Origin: a bacterium
GTDB lineage: Bacteria > Zhuqueibacterota > Zhuqueibacteria > Zhuqueibacterales > Geothermadaptataceae
Assembly: GCA_024275575.1 (NCBI GenBank)
Contig: JAJRYV010000053.1
Span: forward strand, 1 to 40,295
DNA length: 40,295 nucleotides
Reading direction: 5' to 3'
Position numbers and translations under genes: made by a program. Positions 25,240 through 33,149 of the stretch are shown here, one piece after another. The notes under the pieces were generated by a model, which did no database searches, had not been told where the DNA came from, and worked only from the letters and a program-made list of their open reading frames with translations. The number at the start of each line of letters is the position of its first letter. Position 1 is the first letter of the stretch.

Positions 25240-27588
25240 ATGTTTGAATTTCTGTTTAAATTTTCGCCGGTCATTTATCAAAACGGTCTTTTTTCGGCAA
25301 GAAACCTGCCGCAATTCACATCGGCCATTAGTTTATTTCTCGCTATGAGTTTGCTGGTTGTCCTGTTTGCCTATCGTAAAACACAAGCGCCACTTCCTGC
25401 AACATTGAAAACGAGCCTTTTAATCTTACGTTATTTGGTGATTTTCATTCTGGGGTTCGTTCTCATCGAACCTGTCATCACTTTGACCACGGCAGTACCC
25501 AGGAAAAGTTCGTTATTATTGTTGGTCGATGCATCAAAGAGCATGCAAATTGCAGATGCACAGAATGACGAAAGCCGAACAAAGCGTGTCATAGATTATT
25601 TGCAGGGTAAAGAAAATCTTCTCGGCCGGCTGCAACAAAATTTCAATCTCCATACTTATGCCTTCAGTGATAAAATCGTTAATATCGATAGTGTTGAAAA
25701 TTTACAGAATGACGGGACGGGCACTGATTTCTCACAAGCATTAGCTTTTGCCTCAGCCCATTCCAAATCACAACCGCTCGCAGCCGTAATCCTGATTTCC
25801 GATGGCAGCAACGAACCGTTGAGTTCTGCTGAAGTTGAACAGCAGCCGGAAGATCCGTTTACTCTGGCTTCAATGCTCGGCAAACAAAAAATACCATTAT
25901 TCACGGTTGGGGTGGGGTCAAAAATTGAGGATGATGTTCGACTGGTTTCTATTACCGCCAGGCCATCGCTCAGCGGGGATGGAAAAACGAATATCTCGGC
26001 CTATATCGAAAACAAAGGCAGCGGCAACAGCAGCGTAAACATACAAATCTGGGAAAATGATATTCTCCTGAAAACTGAGAAAGTCGCACTATCCAATAAA
26101 TTCACCCGTTATCATTCGACTTTGGAAACCATGGGCAATGGTTATCACCATTTTACCGCAAAAGTCATCCCGGGGAAGACAGAAATTATCACCGCCAACA
26201 ATAGTCATTCGTTTCTGGTCGACAATTCCGACCGCAAAGGGCATGTCCTTTATATCGAAGAGCTGCATCCCTGGGAATTTAAATTCCTGAAACGGGCGCT
26301 CGATCACGACCGGCATATTCATTTCACTTCGATGGTAAAAACCGGGAAAAATTATTACCGCCAGGGCATTCGTTCAGGGAAAGAACTGGATGGTGGATTC
26401 CCCTCAACAAAATCTGAGTTATTTAAATATGATGCGCTCATCATCGGCAGTATTCATTCGTCGGCATTTACAGCTCAACAGCTCAGTTTGATAAAGGAGT
26501 TTGTTTCAATTCGTGGTGGGGGACTGGTGATGCTCGGCGGCCCCAGGGCGTTTACGCAAGGGAACTGGCAAAAATCCGCTCTTGCGGAAATCCTGCCCGT
26601 TGAGTTGGCCGAAGCGGAAATAGCGCAAATCAGGAGCCGACAGGCAATTTACACGACGCCTTTTTATCTGGCATTGACACCGGCAGGTTACCGCTCACCG
26701 ATTCTCGAATTTTCAACAGATTTTAAAGAAAATAAAAACCAGTGGGATACGTTGCCCTCTTTGCTCGGGTTTCACTTCGTTGGCGCAGCAAAACCCGGCG
26801 CCACGGTTCTGGCAACACACCCGAACAGCCGGGATACGAACAAAAATATTATCATTGCCTGGCAGAATTATGGCCGGGGGCGCACTATGGTTTTGGCAAC
26901 ATCCTCATTTTGGCGCTGGCAAATGCAATTACCATCAACAGATACGCGTCATGAGCAATTCTGGCGCCAGATTGCGCGCTGGGCCGCGCTAAAAACCCCT
27001 GCTCCAATCAATCTTGAGTTGGATAAAAATACCTACGCAGTAAACGAAACTGTTAAATTGTATGTGACCGTGCTCGACAGCCAGTTTCAAGCGATAACCG
27101 GGGCGCAACTTGCTGTACAAATCAAACAGCCGGTGAGTCAATCGAACCAATTTCAGGCACAGGGAGACCCACTGATCGGAAAAATAAAAACGATTGAAGC
27201 GGTTGCTGATTTACAAAAACCGGGGCGCTATATTGCGGAATACTTACCGGGATCGGCAGGATTTTATCAAATTGAAATTCTCGCACATACGAATTCCGGA
27301 AAATATCTCGGGCATGCGGAAACAGCATTTCTCGCCGTTCAGCAGAATAGAGAATTTTTTGATCCGGCATTGCATGAAAACTTCCTGCGCCGTCTCGCCA
27401 CGCTTTCACATGGTCAATACAGTGCTATCGATGAAGCGAAAGACCTCGCAGAAAAAATCACCGTAACAGAATCCGTCTATTCAAAAATCGTCGAACATGA
27501 ATTGTGGGATGCGCCGATATTCTTTTTCACATTAATTTTGCTCCTGTCCATCGAATGGTCTGTTCGCCGGGCAAAGGGTTTATCATGA
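25240..27588 (+). CDS. Membrane vWA / glutamine amidotransferase-like protein
   Basis: 782 residues from ATG 25240, with AGG nine bases upstream; an in-frame TTG at 25231 is less likely. Two N-terminal membrane helices ('SAISLFLAMSLLVVLFAY', 'LILRYLVIFILGFVLIEP') and one C-terminal helix ('IFFFTLILLLSIEW') bracket a periplasmic region. That region has a vWA domain, with D-x-S-x-S in 'LLLVDASKSMQI'. It also has a class-I-GATase-like fold ('YDALIIGSIHSSAF', 'FVSIRGGGLVMLGGPRAFTQ') lacking an obvious catalytic Cys. The stop codon overlaps the next start (ATGA). It resembles the partner of BatA-like proteins in MoxR operons of FCB bacteria. Confidence 0.85.
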   Translation: MFEFLFKFSPVIYQNGLFSARNLPQFTSAISLFLAMSLLVVLFAYRKTQAPLPATLKTSLLILRYLVIFILGFVLIEPVITLTTAVPRKSSLLLLVDASKSMQIADAQNDESRTKRVIDYLQGKENLLGRLQQNFNLHTYAFSDKIVNIDSVENLQNDGTGTDFSQALAFASAHSKSQPLAAVILISDGSNEPLSSAEVEQQPEDPFTLASMLGKQKIPLFTVGVGSKIEDDVRLVSITARPSLSGDGKTNISAYIENKGSGNSSVNIQIWENDILLKTEKVALSNKFTRYHSTLETMGNGYHHFTAKVIPGKTEIITANNSHSFLVDNSDRKGHVLYIEELHPWEFKFLKRALDHDRHIHFTSMVKTGKNYYRQGIRSGKELDGGFPSTKSELFKYDALIIGSIHSSAFTAQQLSLIKEFVSIRGGGLVMLGGPRAFTQGNWQKSALAEILPVELAEAEIAQIRSRQAIYTTPFYLALTPAGYRSPILEFSTDFKENKNQWDTLPSLLGFHFVGAAKPGATVLATHPNSRDTNKNIIIAWQNYGRGRTMVLATSSFWRWQMQLPSTDTRHEQFWRQIARWAALKTPAPINLELDKNTYAVNETVKLYVTVLDSQFQAITGAQLAVQIKQPVSQSNQFQAQGDPLIGKIKTIEAVADLQKPGRYIAEYLPGSAGFYQIEILAHTNSGKYLGHAETAFLAVQQNREFFDPALHENFLRRLATLSHGQYSAIDEAKDLAEKITVTESVYSKIVEHELWDAPIFFFTLILLLSIEWSVRRAKGLS

Positions 27589-28571
27589 TTTTGAAAAAAA
27601 GCATCATTATCAGTATTTTGTTTTTGACAGTATCCCAGATTGCACTTGCCGGCAACAATGAAGTTTTGATCATCGGTGGTCATGGCGGGCTTGAACACTT
27701 TCAGAACCAGTTTTATCGTCAGGTGAAAGAATTACGACAGATTTTATTAAACGATTATGGGTATGAAGAAACGGACATTCAGGTTTTTGTCGGGCAGAAT
27801 CCTGATTCTGCAGCGGTAAAATTTCCCCTTAGCACGGCGAAGAATATCAATCAATATTTTGCCGATATGGCCGGTCGTATCAGTTCGCGGGATTTATTTT
27901 TTTGCTTTCTCATCGGACATGGCAGTTATGATAACGAATGGGCGAAATTTAATATTGTTGGCAACGATCTGCGCGATTTTGATTTCTCCCGATTGCTCAG
28001 TAAAATCCCGGTGCAAAAGCTTTGCTTTATTAATATGTCGAGCGCGAGTGGGCCTTTTATCGATAAAATCAGCAATGCAAACCGTATCGTCATCACAGCG
28101 ACACGCAATGGATTTGAAAAAAATGCAACGCAATTCTCTACTCAATTTTTAAACACATTGAACAACCCGGAAACCAGCGATCTCAATAAGGACGGTCTGC
28201 TCTCTGCGACTGAAATTTTCATTGCAACGCGGGACCGGGTCGTAAAATACTACGATTCAAAAAATCTGCTGCGGCCGGAGCATCCACTGCTCGATGATGA
28301 TGGGGATGGCTACGGCACTGAAATGCCCGATTTGCTTGAGGGAGATGGTATGTTCGCAAGTGAAGTTTACATTCATCAGACACGAGCAGTCAATACAGCA
28401 TCTGTGAAATCAGAGACTGCGAACTCGATCATGGAACATAAAAAACAGAGAATTTTATCGCAGATCAAAGAACTGAAGAAAAAGAAAATATCCTTTGGTG
28501 AAGATGCATATTATGACGAGCTTGAAAAACTTATGATCGAGCTCGCAAAAGTAAATCAGGGCAATAATTAG
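27585..28571 (+). CDS. Exported C13/caspase-fold-like protein
   Basis: 328 residues. The ATG at 27585 overlaps the previous stop and has AAGGG before it. A signal peptide ('IIISILFLTVSQIALAG') precedes a fold with parallel-strand motifs: 'EVLIIGGHGGLEHFQNQFYR', 'LFFCFLIGHGSYDNEWAKFN', 'KLCFINMSSASGPFIDKI' and 'RIVITATRNGFE'. The His of 'GHG' fits the catalytic His of legumain/caspase-like (clan CD) peptidases. The position where such enzymes have Cys carries 'NMSSASG', so activity is doubtful or Ser-based (inference). A calcium-like 'DLNKDGLLSATE' and 'DDDGDGYGTE' region follows. The C-terminus is a coiled coil ('LSQIKELKKKKISFG'). It closes the MoxR locus. Confidence 0.72.
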   Translation: MILKKSIIISILFLTVSQIALAGNNEVLIIGGHGGLEHFQNQFYRQVKELRQILLNDYGYEETDIQVFVGQNPDSAAVKFPLSTAKNINQYFADMAGRISSRDLFFCFLIGHGSYDNEWAKFNIVGNDLRDFDFSRLLSKIPVQKLCFINMSSASGPFIDKISNANRIVITATRNGFEKNATQFSTQFLNTLNNPETSDLNKDGLLSATEIFIATRDRVVKYYDSKNLLRPEHPLLDDDGDGYGTEMPDLLEGDGMFASEVYIHQTRAVNTASVKSETANSIMEHKKQRILSQIKELKKKKISFGEDAYYDELEKLMIELAKVNQGNN

Positions 28572-28670
28572 TTTTTACTCACCACTGCATCTCCCTCTTG
28601 ATTTTTTCATTTTTTTTCTCTTTATTCTGCTCTTCTTATTAGTAGAAAAATTGATTTTTCAGGAGAAAAA

Positions 28671-29120
28671 ATGACTTATAATGTAATAAAATATTTTCAT
28701 ATCCTTACCGTCATACTATCCGTCGGTGCTTTCAGTATTCAATATTTTATACTGAAAGAAAACCTGCGCTCGGAAAATAGCTCTATGCGCCGGGCCAGCG
28801 AGTCGATCTCGCTCATAATCGGAAAATGGATCGGTCAGCCTAATTTGTTGCTCGCTGTGATAACCGGCGTCATTCTGTTGATGCATAATATATCCTTATT
28901 AAAATCAGGGATAGCGTTACACATAAAAATCACCCTGGTCGTTCTGCTTTTTGGCCTGTCTCACATGGCAGCCCGGCGTTTAAAAAATATCGCGAAAGCC
29001 GCAGAAATCCAGGATGAAGTCATGGTCAACAGCATAAAAAAACAACTGATTAAAATATACAGTACCGGTATCGTCTTGATTCTTGCGATTATCGCACTCA
29101 TCGTCATCAGGCCGTTTTAA
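28671..29120 (+). CDS. Four-helix membrane protein (DUF2269/CopD/HemJ-like)
   Basis: 149 residues; start ATG 28671 follows AGGAG at good spacing. Four hydrophobic segments are seen: 'VIKYFHILTVILSVGAF', 'PNLLLAVITGVILLM', 'HIKITLVVLLFGLSHMA' and 'IYSTGIVLILAIIALIV'. The N-terminal histidine in 'KYFHI' and the later 'HIKI' are where related heme-binding small membrane proteins keep their ligands. DUF2269 is the best guess; HemJ (UPF0093) is an alternative, but the length and motifs fit less well. It stands alone between the MoxR locus and the rib operon. The 99 bases before it are pyrimidine-rich and hold no gene. Confidence 0.7.
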   Translation: MTYNVIKYFHILTVILSVGAFSIQYFILKENLRSENSSMRRASESISLIIGKWIGQPNLLLAVITGVILLMHNISLLKSGIALHIKITLVVLLFGLSHMAARRLKNIAKAAEIQDEVMVNSIKKQLIKIYSTGIVLILAIIALIVIRPF

Positions 29121-29177
29121 TCAGCCGAATATTATTAACTTTCGAGGAATTAACAAAACAACATTTAAAACTTCAAA

Positions 29178-29298
29178 GTCTTCAGGGCATGGTGAAATTC
29201 CAGGCCGGTGGTGATAGCCCACGACCCTCTGCCTTAATGGCCGAGGCTGAGTCTGTGTAATTCAGACGCCGACGGTGAAAGTCCGGATGGGAGAAGAC
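29178..29298 (+). ncRNA. FMN riboswitch aptamer (RFN element)
   Basis: The conserved core elements are in order: 'TTCAGGGCATGGTGAAATTC', 'CGGTGGTGATAGCCCACGA', 'GACGGTGAAAGTCCGGATGG' and 'GAGAAGAC'. The outer stem P1 pairs GTCTTC (29178-29183) with GAAGAC (29293-29298). Binding of flavin mononucleotide should switch off the ribD-ribE-ribBA-ribH genes downstream. The second core position reads TGGTGAAATTC, where the consensus has aGGGTGAAATTCCC, a small deviation. Identification is firm from sequence and genomic position. Confidence 0.96.
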
Positions 29299-29538
29299 AA
29301 ATTAATCAAAATAAGAAAGCGCATCGTTTTGAAATATAATCACAGGCCGTTAGCACCTGAATGAAACATCGAGGCCGACACGGGTGAGAACATTTCCAAA
29401 CAATGCAAGCCAAGCCCGGAATAACGAAACGACTACAATTCAATTAATTCTCTTTCGGTTTCCGGCAGTTTGATTATTTGCCAATAGCACATTTTCCGGC
29501 GATTGCCGGAATGTGTTTTAAGGAGTTCATATAATTCA
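29299..29538 (+). promoter_or_regulatory. Long expression platform between FMN aptamer and terminator
   Basis: Some 240 bases separate the aptamer from the terminator, unusually long. TTCCGGC occurs at about 29458-29464 and again inside a local hairpin (around 29492-29514: CACATT..CCGGC-GATT-GCCGG AATGTG). The GCCGGAA of that hairpin could pair with either copy. GCCCGG at 29414-29419 is complementary to CCGGGC in the right arm of the terminator, so it could serve as antiterminator. The segment around 29340-29430 looks structured, but I recognise no known RNA family in it. No convincing small ORF with a ribosome binding site was found. Confidence 0.45.
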
Positions 29539-29570
29539 ATGCCCTGGATTTTATCCCGGGCATTTTTTTT
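29539..29570 (+). terminator. Riboswitch-controlled intrinsic terminator upstream of ribD
   Basis: AATGCCC (29539-29545) pairs with GGGCATT (29558-29564), with GGA/TCC pairing inside, and a run of T continues to 29570. It lies between the FMN aptamer and ribD, so it is the likely off-state structure when FMN is bound. Confidence 0.85.
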
Positions 29571-29602
29571 GGGAGTGAATTATTCAAGCAGAGAATTATT
29601 TC

Positions 29603-30679
29603 ATGCAGCAGGCTCTTGAACTGGCACAAAAAGGCCGGGGTCTGGTGCTGCCAAATCCACTCGTCGGTTGTGTGGTCGTAAAAAATAACCAGATCGTTGG
29701 CAAGGGATACCATCAAAAATTTGGTGAAGCCCATGCTGAAGTCAACGCTCTGCAAGATGCGGGTTCACAGGCTCGAGGAGCGACACTGTATGTTACTCTT
29801 GAACCCTGCTGTCATACGGGCAAAACACCGCCTTGCACGAATGAGATTTTACAATGCGGCATTAAAAAAGTGGTCATCGCCTGTTCTGATCCTAACCCAC
29901 TTGTGAGCGGCAAAGGCATAAAACAGCTAATTGCCGCGGGAATCGAAGTTGTCTCGGGTGTTCTGCAGGATGAAGCTTGTCATCTCAACCGGGTATTTAA
30001 CAAGTTTATCAGGAGTCGTAAACCCTATATCACTTTAAAAATAGCACAAACACTCGATGGGAAAATCGCCGACATAAACCACAAATCCAAATGGATTAGC
30101 GGGGAATTATCACGGGAATGTGTGCATCGTATGAGATTCGAAAGCGGTGCAGTGCTCGTCGGTGCCGGCACGGTTTTTGCAGACAATCCACGTTTGACGG
30201 TGCGGACATTTCATATTTCTGAGCAGCCCTGGCGAATTGTGATCGATCCGAAACTGATTGCGCCACTTAACTCACTGGTTTTTGCTGATGAGTTGAAACA
30301 CCGGACCCTGGTGCTGATATCGAAAGACCAAAGTCAAAAGGCAAAAGCTGAAAAGCTAGTTCGAAATGGTGTAAAAATCGTTGTCTGCGACCAAACAGCA
30401 ACCGGGCATTTCGATCTGAATAAATTGCTCGATAAATTGGGGGAAATGGGGCTGGCGCATATTTTAGTCGAAGGAGGGCAAAAAATATTCAGCTCTTTTT
30501 TCAAACAAAAATGTATCGATGAGCTGCAGATATTTATTGCTCCGAAATTATTCGGTCAGGGACTTTCCTCCCTGCAAGTGCCCGGCTGGACTGCTGATTC
30601 CCCGTGCATATTGGAAAATACAAGCTGGAACAAAATGGGGAATGATTTATTGTTTACCGGATATTTTCAACAGACCTGA
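29603..30679 (+). CDS. ribD: Bifunctional riboflavin biosynthesis deaminase/reductase RibD
   Basis: 358 residues. RibD deaminates 2,5-diamino-6-ribosylamino-pyrimidinone phosphate, then reduces the ribosyl side chain with NADPH. The N-terminal deaminase has 'PNPLVGCVVV' and zinc ligands H44 (in 'HAEVNAL', with E46 catalytic), C69 ('EPCCHTGKTPPC') and C78. Their spacing matches the E. coli enzyme. The C-terminal reductase starts near 'KPYITLKIAQTLDGKIAD' and carries 'GAGTVFADNPRLTVR' and 'ILVEGGQKIFSSF'. The first ATG (29603) has no good Shine-Dalgarno, and homologous sequence 'AENYF' extends nine codons upstream to a TGA (29576-29578), so translation may begin at a non-ATG codon there. It lies under the FMN riboswitch. 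Confidence 0.95.
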   Translation: MQQALELAQKGRGLVLPNPLVGCVVVKNNQIVGKGYHQKFGEAHAEVNALQDAGSQARGATLYVTLEPCCHTGKTPPCTNEILQCGIKKVVIACSDPNPLVSGKGIKQLIAAGIEVVSGVLQDEACHLNRVFNKFIRSRKPYITLKIAQTLDGKIADINHKSKWISGELSRECVHRMRFESGAVLVGAGTVFADNPRLTVRTFHISEQPWRIVIDPKLIAPLNSLVFADELKHRTLVLISKDQSQKAKAEKLVRNGVKIVVCDQTATGHFDLNKLLDKLGEMGLAHILVEGGQKIFSSFFKQKCIDELQIFIAPKLFGQGLSSLQVPGWTADSPCILENTSWNKMGNDLLFTGYFQQT

Positions 30680-30694
30680 GAAATGAGGCGAATG

Positions 30695-31333
30695 ATGTTT
30701 ACCGGATTAGTCGAAGAGATTGGAGAAGTAAAAGATATCCGCCGTAGCAACGGCGCAACCCGTTTCACTATTTTTGCCGGGAAAATTTTTGATCAGTTAA
30801 AAATTGATGACAGTATTGCCATTAACGGAACCTGTTTAACTGTTGTGCAGCAAGGCAAGAATACATTTGAAGTGGAAGCGGTTGAGGAAACCTTGAAAGT
30901 AACGACATTAGGTTCTTTTCTGCAGGCTCAGAAAGTGAATTTGGAAAGAGCCTTACGTGCGGATTCACGTCTTGGCGGTCATTTTGTACAGGGGCATGTC
31001 GATGGCGTCGGCAGCGTTACAAATATTCAAGGGCAAAAAGGCGGCAGCCTGCTATCAGTTGAGGTACCATCCGCTTTGATGAAATATATCATCCCCAAGG
31101 GGTCGATCGCCATCGATGGATGCAGTCTGACCGTAGCGGCAATCAAAGAAAATGTTATCACTATTGCGTTGATTCCTCACACACTCGCCGTGACAACCCT
31201 GGGACAATTAAAAATCGGAGAAAAAGTGAATATCGAAACTGATATGCTTGGTAAATACACCTGGCATTTGCTGGCATCTGCTGACCGTGAAAACGATTTA
31301 CTTTCAAAATTTCAAATAAAGCTGGAGGATTGA
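30695..31333 (+). CDS. ribE: Riboflavin synthase alpha subunit RibE
   Basis: 212 residues. It dismutates two molecules of 6,7-dimethyl-8-ribityllumazine to riboflavin and the pyrimidine substrate. Two lumazine-binding domains are visible: '[15 protein letters not shown]' with 'CLTVV' and 'NLERAL', and '[15 protein letters not shown]' with 'CSLTVA' and 'NIETD'. The ATG at 30695 is preferred because it gives the family's 'MFTGLVEE' start, with GAGG seven bases upstream; ATGs at 30683 and 30692 are in frame. The stop abuts the GTG of ribBA, so the genes are coupled. Confidence 0.95.
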   Translation: MFTGLVEEIGEVKDIRRSNGATRFTIFAGKIFDQLKIDDSIAINGTCLTVVQQGKNTFEVEAVEETLKVTTLGSFLQAQKVNLERALRADSRLGGHFVQGHVDGVGSVTNIQGQKGGSLLSVEVPSALMKYIIPKGSIAIDGCSLTVAAIKENVITIALIPHTLAVTTLGQLKIGEKVNIETDMLGKYTWHLLASADRENDLLSKFQIKLED

Positions 31334-32539
31334 GTGTCTTCATTCCAATTCAATACAATCGATGAAGCTATCGAAGATTTCCGTGCCGGAAAAATAATTA
31401 TCGTCGTTGATGATGAAGACCGTGAAAACGAGGGTGATTTTATCATGGCTGCGGAAAAAGTGACACCTGAGGCAATAAATTTTATGGCCAAACATGGGCG
31501 CGGCCTGATTTGCACACCGATGACCGCAGAACGCCTTGATGAGCTCAATCTGCAGGCGATGGTCTCGCAGAATACAGCTTCGTTAGGCACAAATTTTACG
31601 GTTTCAGTCGATGCGGTTGAGAATACTACAACCGGCATATCCGCTTCAGACCGCGCGCAGACGATCAAAGTTCTAACCGACAAAAATACTCACCCCGGTG
31701 ACCTTGCGCGGCCAGGACATATTTTCCCATTGCGAGCAGCGCCGGGCGGTGTCCTTGAACGCCGCGGCCATACGGAGGCCGTGACCGACCTTACACGTAT
31801 TGCCGGCTTTCCCACGCATGCCGGAGTCTTGTGTGAAATCATGGATGATGACGGTACGATGGCACGTTTGCCGCGGTTGTTTGAAATGGCCGAAGCATTC
31901 AACTTGAAAATTATTACCATCGAAGATTTAATTGAATATCGACGCCACACGGAACTATTAATTGAACTCGCAGAAGAAGTGGATTTCCCGACGAAATACG
32001 GTCATTTTTCACTGAAATTATTTACCACAAAAATCTTCAAAGACGAACTTGTTGCGATTACCAAAGGTGAACTCCACACTGATAAAAAAATACTCGTACG
32101 CCTGCATTCCGAATGCCTTACAGGTGATGTCTTCGGATCGCAGCGATGTGATTGCGGCATGCAGCTCGACCGGGCCTTGAGGTTAATTGAGAATGAAGGC
32201 AAAGGCGTCGTGCTCTATTTACGCCAGGAGGGGCGGGGCATCGGACTGATCAATAAAATCAAAGCCTACCGATTACAGGAACAGGGGCTCGACACGGTGG
32301 AAGCCAACGAAGAGCTGGGTTTCAAGGCAGACCTGCGACATTATGGTATAGCTGCACAGGTGCTTTCCTATTTGGGGATCAGAAAAGTCAGACTGCTGAC
32401 CAATAATCCAAAAAAAATCGACGGGCTGAAATCCAGTGGGGTCGAGGTCGTGGAACGGTTGCCCCTGGAAACACCGGCGAATGAATTCAATTTTAATTAT
32501 CTCGAGACTAAGAGAATCAAACTGGGCCATTTGATTTGA
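31334..32539 (+). CDS. ribBA: Bifunctional DHBP synthase / GTP cyclohydrolase II
   Basis: 401 residues from GTG 31334, directly after the ribE stop, with GGAGG in front. The N-terminal RibB domain makes 3,4-dihydroxy-2-butanone 4-phosphate from ribulose 5-phosphate ('[16 protein letters not shown]', 'GRGLICTPM', '[10 protein letters not shown]'). The C-terminal RibA domain opens the imidazole ring of GTP. Its zinc ligands C261, C272 and C274 in '[17 protein letters not shown]' have the E. coli spacing. '[10 protein letters not shown]' is also present. The two first branches of riboflavin synthesis are thus fused. The start codon and coupling suggest balanced production with RibE. Confidence 0.97.
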   Translation: MSSFQFNTIDEAIEDFRAGKIIIVVDDEDRENEGDFIMAAEKVTPEAINFMAKHGRGLICTPMTAERLDELNLQAMVSQNTASLGTNFTVSVDAVENTTTGISASDRAQTIKVLTDKNTHPGDLARPGHIFPLRAAPGGVLERRGHTEAVTDLTRIAGFPTHAGVLCEIMDDDGTMARLPRLFEMAEAFNLKIITIEDLIEYRRHTELLIELAEEVDFPTKYGHFSLKLFTTKIFKDELVAITKGELHTDKKILVRLHSECLTGDVFGSQRCDCGMQLDRALRLIENEGKGVVLYLRQEGRGIGLINKIKAYRLQEQGLDTVEANEELGFKADLRHYGIAAQVLSYLGIRKVRLLTNNPKKIDGLKSSGVEVVERLPLETPANEFNFNYLETKRIKLGHLI

Positions 32540-32546
32540 TCTGTTA

Positions 32547-32619
32547 GCCTGATAAATATTCTCAGTTTGTGCTGTGATGCTGTGAAAAATTTATGAATAG
32601 AATGTGACCGCTATCAGGC
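32547..32619 (+). repeat. Inverted repeat upstream of ribH
   Basis: GCCTGATA (32547-32554) and TATCAGGC (32612-32619) are complementary over eight bases, with 57 bases between them, in the 131-base gap between ribBA and ribH. The interval also holds the tandem GCTGTGA-TGCTGTGA. It may be a weak mRNA stem or an operator. No ribosome binding site is buried in it. Confidence 0.35.
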
Positions 32620-32670
32620 AAGAAAATATCAGAAAAACATAAATATCAACAATTATAAAGAGAGAGTTCG

Positions 32671-33147
32671 ATGCAGATATTTGAAGGAAATCTTGTTGCA
32701 AAAGGGAAAAAATTTGCTATCGTTATAGGACGTTTCAATAGTTTTTTGGGCGATCAGATATTGAATGGTGCGATCGATTGCCTGAAGCGGCATGGCGCCG
32801 AAGAAAATAATTTGTCGATAGCCTGGGTCCCGGGTTCTTTTGAAATCCCGTTAGTTATTGACAAACTGATAAAGACCAATGAGTTCGATGCAGTCATCGC
32901 GCTTGGCGTTTTGATTCGCGGGGCAACCCCCCATTTTGATTATATCGCAGCAGAAGTGACAAAAGGCATCGGCCTGCTTAATCTGCAATCCGGCACACCG
33001 GTCACCTATGGTATCATCACCGCAGACACAATCGATCAGGCGATAGAGAGGGCCGGTACCAAAGCGGGGAACAAAGGCTGGGATGCAGCGTTAGCCGCCA
33101 TTGAAATGGTCAACCTGTGCGAGAATATCGAAGGGAAAGCAAATTAA
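32671..33147 (+). CDS. ribH: 6,7-dimethyl-8-ribityllumazine synthase
   Basis: 158 residues. It condenses the pyrimidine from RibD with the four-carbon RibB product to lumazine, usually in a 60-subunit capsid or pentamers. Landmarks are '[15 protein letters not shown]', '[16 protein letters not shown]', '[15 protein letters not shown]' with the catalytic-type H88, and '[19 protein letters not shown]'. A GAGAGAG tract precedes the ATG. The 131-base gap to ribBA is the largest inside the rib group, but there is no terminator in it, so it probably belongs to the same FMN-controlled transcript. Confidence 0.96.
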   Translation: MQIFEGNLVAKGKKFAIVIGRFNSFLGDQILNGAIDCLKRHGAEENNLSIAWVPGSFEIPLVIDKLIKTNEFDAVIALGVLIRGATPHFDYIAAEVTKGIGLLNLQSGTPVTYGIITADTIDQAIERAGTKAGNKGWDAALAAIEMVNLCENIEGKAN

Positions 33148-33149
33148 AT

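Noticed and set aside
29340-29430. Second known riboswitch or ribozyme (cobalamin, hammerhead, HDV, group I or II intron pieces)
   Set aside because: Short resemblances only; conserved cores are absent or mis-spaced.
29539-29616. Leader peptide starting at the ATG in the terminator (25 codons)
   Set aside because: AAGGAG is 14 bases upstream, too far, and the frame differs from ribD.
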